From Odiellus spinosus (lineage: Eukaryota; Arthropoda; Arachnida; Opiliones; Phalangiidae), in NCBI GenBank assembly GCA_963920705.1, contig OY987237.1:5734601-5798600 (forward strand): DNA of 64,000 nucleotides. Direction: 5' to 3'. The notes under the pieces were generated by a model, which made no database searches, was not told the DNA's origin, and saw only the letters and a program-made list of their open reading frames with translations. Made by a program: the position numbers and the translations under genes. The stretch's first letter is position 1, and each line of letters opens with the position of its first letter. Shown here piece by piece: positions 44,393 to 55,943 of the stretch.

Positions 44393-45209
44393 TTAAAGGG
44401 ATTGTGGAGCGAAAATTAAGTGATTTTTTTATTGATGATGATTCTAAAAAATAAAACACGGTTGCGTAGTAAAACATTCACGAAGTATCTCTGAATTGTA
44501 CAAGAAATTAAAAATCTGATTTGAAACATATTTTTTTTCTAGAGATTCATTTTGATTTTAAGTTCGCGAATCAATTTTTGAAAATACGGGACGGACATAC
44601 ATCTTTATCCTTTATTCATTCAAATTACAGGGCTCCCACCAGGTCCCTAAAATACCTAAAACCCCCTACTTTTGTTTGAGGGTCCTAAACCACCATAAAA
44701 TCGTGATTTGGTCCCTAAATCACCATAAAATCGTGATTTGGTCCCTAAATCACCATAAAATCGTGATTTTGGTCTCTAAATCACCAGATTTCTAGTAAAT
44801 TTGGTTAAAGTACGGTCGTCCTAATATTGAACCCAAATTTTATGCTAAGTTGAAAAACTGACAGCGAGAAAAACTGACTAAGTCAGTATGATATAATATC
44901 ACGAAAAAATCTGATAAAATTAAAGTCAGATTTGTGATAAAATGCTTTTACCAAAAAAAAAAAAAAACCTACTTTAAAAAACATTTTGTGAAAATTAAAG
45001 ATCTAATTTCTTCTTAAATTGGTTCCTATTTGCTCCCTATTTTAAAAATTTTGGTTCCTATTTCACCCTATTTCTAGCCTGAAAAATCCCCTATTTCCCT
45101 ATTTTTTTTTAAAGATTTTGGTGGGAGTCCTGAAGTTAAGGCGGAATTAAAAAGTAACTTAATTCAAAAGATTACCCACTTTGAGCCTATTTGGAGATTC
45201 TCCCTTTAA
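44393..45209. mobile_element. TTAA-bounded element with nested CAGGGCTCCC element
   Basis: Left end TTAAAGGGATTGTGGAGC, then AAAATTAAGTGATTTTTTTA and AAAACATTCACGAAGTATCT, a diverged match to the left end of 51738-52529. Right end from the other strand TTAAAGGGAGAATCTCC. An alternative right end resembling that of 51738-52529 lies near 45343 (CCTTGTAGGGAGGGTGAAGT inverted). The interior holds 44628-45132. Confidence 0.5.
44628..45132 (+). mobile_element. CAGGGCTCCC element (hAT-like ends), nested
   Basis: Begins CAGGGCTCCCACCAGGTCCC and ends, read from the other strand, CAGGACTCCCACCAAAATC. Three ~30-bp tandem units (CTAAATCACCATAAAATCGT) lie near the left end, and repeated TTCCTATTT/CCCTATTT words near the right end in the same direction. 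No clean target duplication was found. Confidence 0.65.
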
Positions 45210-46600
45210 ATGAATGTCAGAATCTGAATCTTTTCCCATTTTTTTTGCACAATTCAAAGACATTTATCGAATATTTTATTTTACTAAATAGTAGAATTGA
45301 TTAAAATATCCCTTCATTTTTCACTTCACCCTCCCTACAAGGTTTTTTTATTGCGCTCGCGTATATTAAGGTGTATGTTGTTAAAACGCGCATGCACGTT
45401 ACTTTAGATCCCTAGGGTACCACACCCCGGAAACGGACGTTTTTGGGATAGTTTCCAAACTGATATATCGCTCTTCTTCAAAGTTAAACGACTGTTCTAA
45501 TGATCGCCAAAGACTCTGTTGAAAAGTTTCGATAGTCCCAACGAGGCCTCTATATATACCACCCCCTAAAAAATACAAATGTCCATAAATTGAAATTCCC
45601 GAATACTTCCAGGCTTAAGCCGAATATAGTGATGGGGGGAATCGTATATGGAGAGTAAGGAGGAGCTCTAAATCGGTAATTTACGATTTTCTCTGGTAAA
45701 ATTACAAACATTTTAATTTTTAATTTAAAACTTTTTGGATTAGATGTGAATTAATTAACAGTCATCTACTAATATATTTTCACCCGTTACTCGTGTTTGG
45801 CGTCGTTAAAGACTCTTTAGCCTAAAAATGCAAAGTCAAATGGTCAAGAGTATCGTGAAAAACATTTTCACGATTGTAGGAGCATTTAAAATTACAGAAA
45901 ATCATTTACCAATGTCCAAAAATACAATGACACTTTATCATAAACATAATTTCGATAAATAACGAATTACATTACGTTAATTTTTCTAATATTATTTAAT
46001 CAATCGATTGAGAATGATAGTCTAATTTCTTCATTCTTCCTTTAAGGATGATATTTATGGACTAAGAAGTGAGAGCGTAACCACGAAAATAGATTTGTAA
46101 TAACGAGTACTGTTTGTTTCCCCATTGGATGTAAGCGCACTCACACCACGACTTCTTTAGATTCCAAGATTTAGCTTCTCCCGGGCCTTGCGCTCCCTGA
46201 AACCTTTTTGGCTGACGATAGGGAATGATCTAGGCCGAAACCACTTAACAAAATATTTTTTTTCTCTAACCCTTTTCTGCTCTGTTCTTTTTCGTAGAAA
46301 AAGTTGGTTTGGGGTTTTTGTTTCTTCCATTGTTTGTGGATAGATATACAACGTAAAAGCTTTGGATGGCAAATATTTCAGTCCTGCCTCCACTCTGCTA
46401 TGAAAGCTATTGACCATCCACAAATCAAAAAGATCCTAGAATAACATTGGAAAAATTTCTCGTTCCGTCTTATACGATGGTTAGATCTTAACATCCTAAT
46501 TTGAAGGTATCTGAAGGGTTTTGTGTTTTGAGGTTAGTTCTGTCTTTTTACCTTAATCGAATTTGCAGTCTCCAACTAGTCACCAACCCAAACTTTTCAG
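45210..46600. other. Spacer without recognisable gene
   Basis: Contains a solo TTAA-family end near 45343 and CATTCTTCCTTTAAGG at about 46033. An 88-codon minus-strand frame (46157-46423) is Lys/Arg-rich and featureless. Confidence 0.4.
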
Positions 46601-46605
46601 TTTCC

Positions 46606-47200
46606 TTTAAACCCATTAATTTAAGTCTATACCAGTCTCCTGTCTTTAGTCCAGATTCCAAATCATTACAGTCCAACGTATTTAGTTTGGATTCCAAGTC
46701 TTTACAGTCGTCAGTCTTTAGTCCCTATACCAAGTCGATATACAGTCCAAATTGCAAGTCTTTACAGTCTCTTTCCTGTCTTTAGTCCAGATTTCAAGTC
46801 TTTACAGTCTCTTTCCTGTCTTTAGTCCAGATTTCAAGTCTTTACAGTCGCCTGTATTTAGTCCAGATTCCAAGTCTTTTCATTCGCCTGTATTTAGTCC
46901 AGATTCCAAGTTTTTACAGTCGTCTGTCTTTAGTCCAGAATCCAAGTCTTTACAGTCGTCTGTCTTTAGTCCAGATTCCATGTCTTTACAGTCGTCTGTA
47001 TTTAGTCCAGATTCCATGTCTTTACAGTCGTCTGTATTAGTCCAGATTCCAAGTCTTTACAGTCGCCAGCTATGAAAGTCCTAAAATCCAGTCTTTAGTC
47101 AAGATTCCATGTCAAAAATCCAGTCTTTAGTCAAGATTCCAAGTCAAAAATCCAGTCTTTATTCCACATCCCAAGTTTACGATTCCAAGTTTTTAGTCCA
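46606..47200 (+). repeat. 36-bp minisatellite (TTTAGTCCAGATTCCAAGTC)
   Basis: About 12-15 units of TCTTTAGTCCAGATTCCAAG plus TCTTTACAGTCGTCTG, with partial units near the right end. A 36-bp unit keeps one frame open, giving FSPDSKSLQSSV-like translations at 46501-46785 and, after a frame change, 46752-47075. The frame breaks and decays at both edges, so I treat it as a minisatellite rather than an exon of a repetitive protein, which remains the alternative. Confidence 0.8.
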
Positions 47201-48233
47201 GACTCTAAATCATAAGTATTCAAATCCCCAGTCCAACAATAATACGTTTTCAGTCTCCAATTCAAAGTTTACTGTTGACAGAATTTTTTCACGTTCAGTT
47301 ATAGTCACTTTCTAGAACTCCTATAAAGATGCATCTTTGTCATATACTTCACTGATAACAATCCAAAATTGAAATTCAAAACTAGACTTAGCTTAGCTTT
47401 GTACTTTTATCCGGAACTGAACTTTATGATTTAATTTCAAAAAGAAAAATATTCTACAAGATATAATTAAAATAAAGCAATAGGCCGAAACTTGAAAATG
47501 AGACTATTTATTAAAACTAATCCGAAATATTTTCTATTTTCTTAATTAGAAGATAAATTCTACGCCAAAAATAAATCTTGTTCTTGGTTGAAATTAAAAA
47601 AAAATAAGAAAATCGATGACACAGGCGACAATACAATTAAGAAAGGGCAATTAGCACTTCAAGCTTGTTAACAAAGTCGCTTTGTATTTTTTTTTTTTTT
47701 TTCTGCTCTTTCTCTCTCTCGCTGGCACCAAATTTCTCTTCCACTTTAAATCTAATAGTGTCCTTCACTTTAGAAATGTGTTGAAGCTTTTCGTGTTAAA
47801 ATAGCTTTCTAGTTAACATAATTTATGCAGCCTTTATTTAACCACCAAAGCTTAAAACCATTGAATCATATTGGTGAATAATATAATATCGAGCGAGAAT
47901 TTTGGCCAGTTTGATTTTATAGCCGAGATTAAATTTTATATTTTGGTTTTAAAATATATATTCGTCAACAGAATTTCGCTAGACACGCATTTTAGCCTAA
48001 ATATAAACTCACATTAGGATAATTGTAATAAAATAAAATGAATAAATATATTTTGCAACATCTTTGCAGGCAACCATTGAGGCAAAGCCAATAATGTCTG
48101 GTGGCCAGGACAATACAATTTACATTGACTATTGACGTTATTGCTCACGTTTAAAAACCAAGTGTTCGAATTGAAATTCAACCAATATTAATTTGTAGTC
48201 AAGTTCGAATGCCATCGTCTTTCTTTTAAAAAG
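47201..48233. other. Spacer without recognisable gene
   Basis: A+T-rich; a poly-T run at about 47686 followed by a CT-rich stretch. No gene. Confidence 0.45.
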
Positions 48234-48926
48234 TTAAAGGGATACTATTAGCTGAAATTAAGTATTTTTTTTCTGATTCCTTATATAAAATTATGCTCCC
48301 CTGAATTTTTTCATAATTTTTGAAGTACAAATACTATTAGAAAATATTTTTTAAAGTTTTATATCCTAAACATGCATTTGAATTTTTCTACTATTGCCAA
48401 GAAGCCAATCAGAACCAAGGACTCATCCCCCGACTTACTAAGATAAAAAGTAGAAACCCTAGCGACATCTAGGTGAAAACGTAGTTTAAATTTTGGATTT
48501 GATTTTTATGAAAATTAGGTTTATAAAAGATTGTAGGCATCATTATCATCCAAAGCTCGTTACTAGCGAAGCTTATAGTTTTTAAAACGTAGCTGCCGCT
48601 TCTATTGGAGAAAATTAGTAAACTATTCTATTTCAAATCTTCAATTTAAACCAAGATCTTTATATTATCACCTAGATGTCGCTAGGAGCTCTACGATCTA
48701 ACTTCGATAGAGTCTCCTCTCATTGGCTCTTAGCTCTGATTGGTCCTTTGGCAACAGTGAAAAATTCAAACACATAGCTAAGCCTAATTAAGTTTTAAAT
48801 AATTAATTCTCATCGAAATATTTTTTTTAAAAATGTGAAAAAATTCAGCAGGACATATTTAATTGCAAGGAATCAGATAAAAAATTAAAATGGGTACGAA
48901 ATTTTCACCTAATAATCTTCCTTTAA
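48234..48926. mobile_element. 693-bp TTAA-bounded foldback element
   Basis: Left end GTTAAAGGGATACTATTAGC and right end (inverted) GTTTAAAGGAAGATTATTAG. Imperfect inverted similarity continues for about 250 bp in each arm, including CTGATTCCTT, CTGAATTTTTTCA, GAATTTTTC, CCAATCAGA and a shared CCTAGCGACATCTAGGTG. The arms have diverged, with many small indels, so it is old. No gene. Confidence 0.75.
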
Positions 48927-50190
48927 ACAGATGCGTTGATAGATATCAAAAGACCTTTTTCTACCCAAAATTGAAATTCATCGAAAGTTGACTACAAGAC
49001 CATTTAGCTTAGGACAATTTAATTTTGTAGACAGTAGTCTTTTAGAAAAGTGCGTTGGATATTTGCATTAATGTTTTGAAAAGGGAATTTGTAAAGTTTC
49101 AGCCGATACCCTTCCTTCTTAATGTTTATATTTCCGTTCTACACATTGCACGAAAAAAGATCGTAAAAGTCTATAGTTATTTAAAATCCAATAAACTATA
49201 TGGAAGTCGACCTTACAGCAACGTTTTTAAATAAGGGGAAGGAAGCCTGATTTTCTCGTATATACTTTTCTGATTGATGAAGCTTCCGCGCTCATCCGCT
49301 TTCTTATAGGGGTCGTCCATAAATGACGTCGTATTTAAATCCCTTATTTTTCATTTTACGAAATGAATTTGTGTTTGGAAATTTCGTTATGATCTTCCCC
49401 TCCCTTTGTACTTGTAACAAATTTCTTTACAAACTACGGAGATCTAACACGTTGGTATAAAATCAATGAAAGCTTGTACGTCTAGTACCGTTATTTTCTT
49501 CAAAGAAATCCATCTACCATAGTGCACAATCAATAAGAATTTTCATTAAGAACGAATCTATATCGCTATGATATAGTTTCTTATTGTTATTGGAGTATTA
49601 AACTATTTATGTACTTGCTGAAAATCTGTTACTGAGGAGGACTATGGCTTTTTTTTCCTCTTTTCGGTGAGTCCGAATACGGCTTTATCCCTTCTCGGAA
49701 AAATCCCTTCATCAGTTTCTTTTTTTGTTCGACTATCCTTATGCCCAACCCACATTCAATCTCTCCCGAGGGATTCTCGGAGAACACCCGCATTTACGAG
49801 GCTTTGCAGCCGTTTTCCGTCGTACCATCGACTGCCGCCCTGGAGCGAAAGTTCCCGATCACGCGCTAGTAACGTTTAACTGCAGAATGGTCTATCTTGG
49901 TTTATTTTTCAAAATAATACTGGTTGAGAAATCTTACACTTTATATAATCACGTGATAAAATTGGTTCTATTTACGGTATAGCTTGACGTACACTTACTG
50001 GTTATTTGTTTGATATTTCAACAGCGCGAACGATTTTGTAGTTGTAAAGATAAATAACCAAACCTGGCTTTCATAAGCGTCCTCTAAAGGCAAACAGTGC
50101 ATTCAAAAGTAGGAACTTACAAAACCACGTATGTCTATTTTTTTATCCACATCCGCCATGCACGCCTGAACTTTTTGCTGTTACTCCTAT
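48927..50190. other. Spacer; C+G-richer open stretch near 49.7 kb
   Basis: Two overlapping plus-strand frames (49667-49879 and 49725-49982) lie in a C+G-richer patch (49650-49870). No domain or splice arrangement I recognise; possibly a remnant of an exon or element. 50047-50150 repeats the sequence at 9245-9345. Confidence 0.35.
50047..50150 (+). repeat. Interspersed repeat fragment (copy 2)
   Basis: Shares CATAAGCGTCCTCTAAAGGC and AAACAGTG, then AAAACCACGT, with 9245-9345. Confidence 0.55.
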
Positions 50191-50527
50191 CAGAAGCCGA
50201 TGAAACCCTCCTTTGAAGTCTATTACTCGTGGGTCTTGTCTACCCCTCTCTGTATGGGTTATTCTCAAAAGGCGCGATCCGTACGCCTCCTAACGGTAGA
50301 TGTTTTCGGAGCGGGAGCTCGTCGAGCGAATATCTCTAGCAGCCTTGAAGTTCGTCCAAAAAACGTCGTCGTTTGTGGAGAGAGAGAATTTCCAATTTTC
50401 CGTAGACAGGGGGTATGAAGTAGGACCCCTTCTAACTCGTAAAATTGGGAATTTTACCCATACAGAGAGGAGCGCTATATGGAACATTGGAGTAGTAGAC
50501 TTCAAAGGAGGGTTTCATCGGCTTCTG
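50191..50527 (+). mobile_element. 337-bp CAGAAGCC element, copy 1
   Basis: Ends CAGAAGCCGATGAAACCCTC, inverted and near-perfect for about 38 bp, then further inverted CCTCTCTGTATGGGT words. Exact 7-bp target duplication CTCCTAT at 50184-50190 and 50528-50534. Open frames on both strands (71-78 codons) run through it and recur in every copy, with no recognisable protein. Copies 2-4 have the same length. Confidence 0.92.
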
Positions 50528-51020
50528 CTCCTATGAACGCCACTTTTTGTTATTCATCTTCATGTATTAAGAATAGTTAAAGTTTAGAACTAAAAAAATT
50601 ATGGCGTCGCTGATTTTAAGATTAAGGGAATAGTGTACTTGATTTTGGCTGCAATCCTTTAGACGATCACTTTAAGGCCTCTGACAAAAACGAACGGGTA
50701 AGAACATTGAAAAATGGCTTTAGAGGCGCCATGAAGTTGTTTACTTTTCAGTTTTTGAGGATGGAACGTCTTTTTTGTCCAAATTTGAATGTATTTTCAT
50801 ATATTCAAGATCAAAAGGAATCTACAAGATCGAGTAGAGTGAGGGAAAGGGTGCCAATTTTTTTACAAAACAATTTAATGCCGTAATAGTCAAATTTTAG
50901 ATGCAGTTCAGCCTAAATAGGATAATAAAATCCATACATTGTAGTACCAGGCTCGTTCTTCTATGGGTTTTGCCGATGTTAGTGCAATAATTAAGACCAT
51001 CTTAATTTAATCTCTTACAC
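50528..51020. other. Spacer between two elements
   Basis: No gene or repeat recognised. Confidence 0.45.
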
Positions 51021-51336
51021 CAAGAATCCATTCAGGTTCCATAAGAATATGGGAGGGCCGCGATTCAATAACCATCCTCCCAAACTTTGTAGCAAAAGTT
51101 CGTCCGCTTCGAATCGATTTTTCAAGTAAATCGCTTCTGAAATCTATTATTAACCAGCGCCACTAACGACCTTGACATAATATTTTGGGTAATAAAAATG
51201 GAGCCGACCGAAAAAAGATCTAAGCTTACAAATGTTGCGAAAATTGCGGACGAACTTTTGTTACAAAGTTTGGGAGGATGGTACCAGAGGCTAAAGCTAT
51301 GCTCCCATATTCTTATGGAACCTGAATGGATTCTTG
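51021..51336. mobile_element. 316-bp CAAGAATCC element, copy 2
   Basis: Near-identical to 12266-12583. Exact 7-bp duplication CTTACAC at 51014-51020 and 51337-51343. The 76-codon frame starting inside it is repeat-derived. Confidence 0.9.
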
Positions 51337-51737
51337 CTTACACTAAATCTACGAGCTGTAAAAATCCACCCCAACTCGTAAGGATTTTAAAGTTATTATA
51401 TAATTTAGTAATCAATTTTACTCCATAGATTAAAAAATTAAGTTTTGTAAGTCTCGAGAAAACAGTTAAATGCAAACCTTTTGTCATTTTTATGAATAAG
51501 TTAATTTAAAATTGTTATTTTTCGAATTATACGTTATTTTTGCCCTGGGATGCTGTTGCAATCCACGCGACGTGGTGTCTCCGATCTGTCCTTTCTTTGC
51601 AGTTTCTAACCTTCCTATTCTCTTTCTCAAAAACCTCTTGTTGATACGCGAGTTTGACAAAGAATCGTTTTACTTGAACCCAATTTTCCCCCTTTGCCCG
51701 CAGACTGTACATACTTTTTCTATACGTTCGGCATCCC
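51337..51737. other. Spacer; two opposed open frames
   Basis: Frames at 51512-51754 (plus) and 51527-51712 (minus) overlap. No recognised features; not called as genes. Confidence 0.35.
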
Positions 51738-52529
51738 TTAAAGGAAGGGTGTAGAGGAAAATGAAGTGATTTTTTTATCGATTATACCATGAAAAAAAAA
51801 AATACTTGTTCACGAATTAAAACATTCGGGAAATGTCTTGAATTGTTCCAAATATCCAGGTTTTGGCATTGAATTAAAAGAAAAACCTCAGACTAATCAT
51901 AAGACTCCCTAGTACCTTTGACTTCATAAAATGTCCGCGACACGCGCTGTTGTATGCACGATTGTGCGAGTGAAAAATATCAAGAGCGAGATTTAGCGCG
52001 GTATTATAAAGCTAAAGATATTAGTTTTAGCAGAAGCCGATGAAACCCTCCTTTGAAGTCTACTACTCTAATGTTCCATATAGCGCTCCTCTCTGTATGG
52101 GTAAAATTCCCAATTTTACGAGTTAGAAGGGGTCCTACTTCATCCCCCCTGTCTACGGAAAATTGGAAATTCTCTCTCTCCACAAACGACTACGTTTTTT
52201 TGACGAACTCCAAGGCTGCTAGAGATATTCGCTCGACGAACTCCCGCTCCGAAAATATCTACCGTTAGGAGGCGTACGAATCGCGCTTTTTGAAACTAAC
52301 CCATATAGAGAGGGGTTGACAAGACCCGGGAGTAATAGACTTCAAAGGAGGGTTTCATCGGCTTCTGGTTGGAGGTTATACTTTTAATTGAATGCCAAAA
52401 GCAAAGGTTTTCTGATTTTTATGCAATTTAGAGACAAGTAGACATGTTTTACTATACGTAAATGTGTCTTATTTTCAGAAACAGAATCAATAAAACATCA
52501 CTTCATTTTCCTCTCCAACCTCCTTGTAA
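51738..52529. mobile_element. TTAA-type element (family 2) with nested 337-bp element
   Basis: Left end TTAAAGGAAGGGTGTAGAGG continuing AAAATGAAGTGAT; right end (inverted) TTACAAGGAGGTTGGAGAGG continuing AAAATGAAGTGAT. The pair is clear over about 30 bp. The 337-bp element copy 2 sits in the middle. Relatives at 44393 and 4444. Confidence 0.7.
52031..52367 (-). mobile_element. 337-bp CAGAAGCC element, copy 2 (inverted), nested
   Basis: Same 337-bp length, in the opposite orientation to copies 1, 3 and 4. Flanks GTTTTAG and GTTGGAG match at 5 of 7, a decayed 7-bp duplication. It lies within 51738-52529. Confidence 0.9.
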
Positions 52530-52742
52530 ATCTAATTGGATGATATTAACAGATTCAATAGGGATGATAGTAAAATCTTGGAAGAAAGTTTATTACTAAC
52601 CAAGTACTTTCTAAAACAGAATGGGACTTAGTTGAGTGGGAGAGAGACGGAAAGCAAAAGCCAATATCCTTACTTGAATACCGATGATATATAGAAAAGA
52701 GTTGTATCTAATAATATTGAATTGGGGCAAATTAGGTTTTTG
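52530..52742. other. Short spacer
   Basis: Nothing recognised between the two TTAA elements. Confidence 0.4.
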
Positions 52743-53135
52743 TTAAAGGAAGAATTCAACTTAACAACTTGTGATTTTTTTTATCGATTCCTTATCATTT
52801 AAATAGGTATAACCCAACAGTAAAAAGATTAAGAAACAAATATTAAACTGGAAATAAATTTAAAACTCGTCCGGAAAATAGGCTTAGCTTGGATATGCTG
52901 AATTTCTTTGATGAGTCAGCGACCAATCGAATTTTATTGAAAGTTTCATGGAGATCTAGTCTTCAAACGAAAGGCCCTTGCTCATTGGTCGCTTACCCAT
53001 CAATGAGAAGAAACTCAGGATCTCCATGAATCCAGCTAAGCCTATTTCGATGGTAATTTTTAAATTTATTTCTAGTTTAATATTTGTTTGTTAGTAGTGG
53101 GTTAGGCTACTGGTTAGGTTACATTCTCCCTTTAA
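52743..53135. mobile_element. 393-bp TTAA-bounded element (family 1), uninterrupted copy
   Basis: Left end TTAAAGGAAGAATTCAACTT, right end (inverted) TTAAAGGGAGAATGTAACCT. It shares TATCGATTCCTTATCATTTA, GGAAAATAGGCTTAGC, a GGAGATC core and ATTTATTTCTAGTTTAATAT with 8324-9173, giving the empty-site form of that element. No gene. Confidence 0.8.
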
Positions 53136-53537
53136 GGGCTATTTTATATATGCAAATTTTTATTGCTACTTGAAAGAACTCTTTAAAAGGATAAAATTGA
53201 AATTCAATGCGAAAATAAGATATAGTATGAAATGAAATTCCGTGCTTTTAAATGAAATTTCGTGTTTACTGACGTTTTTTTTTTTTGGCTCTGTATTAAA
53301 TGTCTTTTTGATTGAATTCAACGGAATGCCGGAGTTTTCTTGATATATTAAGGATATAAGGGTATCGGTTATCAACTTTTTTATATTCGGGTATCGGGGC
53401 GGGTAGACGGATGCTTTCGGGTACTCCCAGAAAATTTGTCTTGCCCAAAAATGGTTGAATGATATACCAATCGAGTGTAAGTGTAAATATTATCCAAATA
53501 TTTGAGGATTATTTTGTCTAAACCCCGACCTCTAAAT
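53136..53537. other. Spacer without recognisable gene
   Basis: A 69-codon A+T-driven minus-strand frame only; nothing else. Confidence 0.4.
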
Positions 53538-53690
53538 CAAAAGAAATCACAGGAAATTTTGAAAATTAAAAGAAATCACAGGAAATTTTGAAAATTAAAA
53601 GAAACCACAGGAAATTTTGAAAATTAAAAGAAATTACAGGAAATTTTGAAAATTGAAAGAAATCACAGAATATTTCGGAAATCAGAAATC
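53538..53690. repeat. 29-bp minisatellite
   Basis: About five copies of AAAAGAAATCACAGGAAATT plus TTGAAAATT, spacing 29 bp, the last ones diverged. Confidence 0.9.
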
Positions 53691-55606
53691 AGGTGTACAT
53701 TTTTCGATTAAGTATCTCTTGTCCCTCGAGTTTCCTTTGATTGCGAATGAATTACAACGGTTTGTAGTATAATGAAGTGAATTTCCATACAATGGCTTTG
53801 AAGCAGTGAAGTTCAAAAGCAGACGTCACTAGGTGAATTTCTTTACCCTGCCTTTTTCTCTATTTCCTCTGTATGCGAGTAAACCGACCTTAATGTGAAC
53901 GAAGCCCTGATCGTTGTGACGTGTCACCACGAATAGAAGAATTAACGCGACAAGGGACGTGGTACAACTCCAAACAGGCGGAGTAAAGAGCTAGGCGGGT
54001 AAAAGTTTAGCCATCAGGGTTGAAGTGATCCCCCTTATATATAAGGGTATATTTATATACGAATAACCTTTATCCACCTTTTTGAGCTAGTGGAGTGATA
54101 GGCCGGGATAAATAATACGCCAACCGTTTCCTCTTACTTTCAGATTTTGCCTCATTGCTTCTATAGTCTATTACAAGCTTAGAATCGACTAAAAGTCTCA
54201 TAGAAATATCGCTTTTAATATTGCGATTTTGGTTCCTTATGAGCTTGACAATAAATGTATAAGATAGAATGGAAGAAGGCCAAAAAAGTAGGAGGAGATT
54301 CTGGACTCTCGTCATCCAAATTTCCTCTTGACCTTTTCTTGTCCGTCTATAATGACATAGAAGCGAACGGAGTGCGTAGCGAGTAAAAATTTCCAAAAAC
54401 CGCTATGCACCGTTTTCTTTCTTCCTGCCTTCGAGTTTATTGGACGTAATTCAGTGAACAATTTATAGCCTATTCTGTATAGATGCGAACTACTTTATAA
54501 TGCATGGAATATAATATAATATGTCACTCCGCTGTAACTATTATACGAATATCTTTGCCATCTCGCGATAAAATTCAAGCGCTCGTTAAGGAACCAACCT
54601 TCTTATAGAAACCTTAGATCTTTATAAAAACCTTTTTTTTTTTTTTTTAAATATTCCCCTCCTTCCTCTATTTTTCTACTATCTTACTTAAGAAAGCAAT
54701 AGCGCGAAAGCAAAGCCATGACGTCATTTCTCATATCTCTTCGTGAATTTATAAGATTACTTCTATGCTCTTGGATGGAGATTGTTATCTCTACTTGTTC
54801 CAAAGCTTTGTCATATCTAGATATCATGTTTTGATTCTTATAAAAAGTTCAAAGCGAAATATACTATTTCCGTTTTACTAGAAAAAATACTAGAAACCCG
54901 AGTTTATATCTATTCTATAACTAAAAATTGTACTAAATTTTGCAAAAATATGGCAAAAATTGACCTTTATGAATTTCCGTTCTAATGTTTCATGGAAAGA
55001 TAGTATCGTGTTTTTTTTTTTCAAAAATTTTGTGATTTGAAATCTTACAAAATGAAATTTTTATTGTTTCAGAATTTCTAAAGATGACTTTTAACTTAAT
55101 GGTATTAATTTGAGGATACTCTCTTTGGTACAAAACTTCCAATTTGATTGTTTTCGTGTTCATGATGATCCGTGGTACAACTCAAGGTAAAAGAATTTAA
55201 ATTACATTAATCCGTGACATTGATAAGTTTTGTTCATACTGTGTTAATTTAAAAAATTGTATCAAATGCTCCGAACGTTCCGCATCAATGTAGAAGTTAA
55301 TTTCCTTAACACTTATATCGATTCTTTCGCGTTTTTAAGTTAGTTTTTAGTTGAGTAAACTTATATTTAGTTATTTTTTTAAAAGAATAACTATGCTCTA
55401 TAATAATCTATACACTTTAATGACTAAACAAACTTAAGCGCCTTTTGTACAAAGCTCTAAGAGGCGAATGCGTTAGAAATGTTATTGCGAAATACATTAA
55501 CATATTCTCCAATTTACACACTTAGTACTAATATAGACAGAATCATATTTTAAAATAATTGAAAGATCAAGCGGAGTAATTCGTAATAATAAACTATAGA
55601 TATAGT
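53691..55606. other. Spacer without convincing gene
   Basis: A 108-codon minus-strand frame (54070-54396) starts MEIFTRYALRSL and is basic at its C-terminal half. I recognise no domain and it has no flanking gene signals. Poly-T runs near 54632 and 55012. Confidence 0.35.
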
Positions 55607-55943
55607 CAGAAGCCGATGAAACCCTCCTTTGAAGTCTATTACTCCCGGGTCTTGCCTACCCCTCTCTGTATGGGTTATTCTCAAAAGGCGCGATCCGTAC
55701 GCCTCCTAACGGTAGATGTTTTCGGAGAGGGAGCTCGTCGAGCGAATATCTCTAGCAGCCTTGGAGTTCGTCAAAAAAACGTCGTCGTTTGTGGAGAGAG
55801 AGAATTTCCAATTTTCCGTAGACAGGGGGGATGAAGTAGGACCCCTTCTAACTCGTAAAATTGGGAATTTTACCCATACAGAGAGGAGCGCTATATGGAA
55901 CATTGGAGTAGTAGACTTCAAAGGAGGGTTTCATCGGCTTCTG
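55607..55943 (+). mobile_element. 337-bp CAGAAGCC element, copy 3
   Basis: Same length and orientation as copy 1. Exact 7-bp duplication ATATAGT at 55600-55606 and 55944-55950. Confidence 0.92.

Noticed and set aside
50200..50536. Conserved 71-78 codon frames in the 337-bp element
   Set aside because: They are present on both strands, run through the inverted ends, use non-ATG starts in places, and vary without sign of selection.
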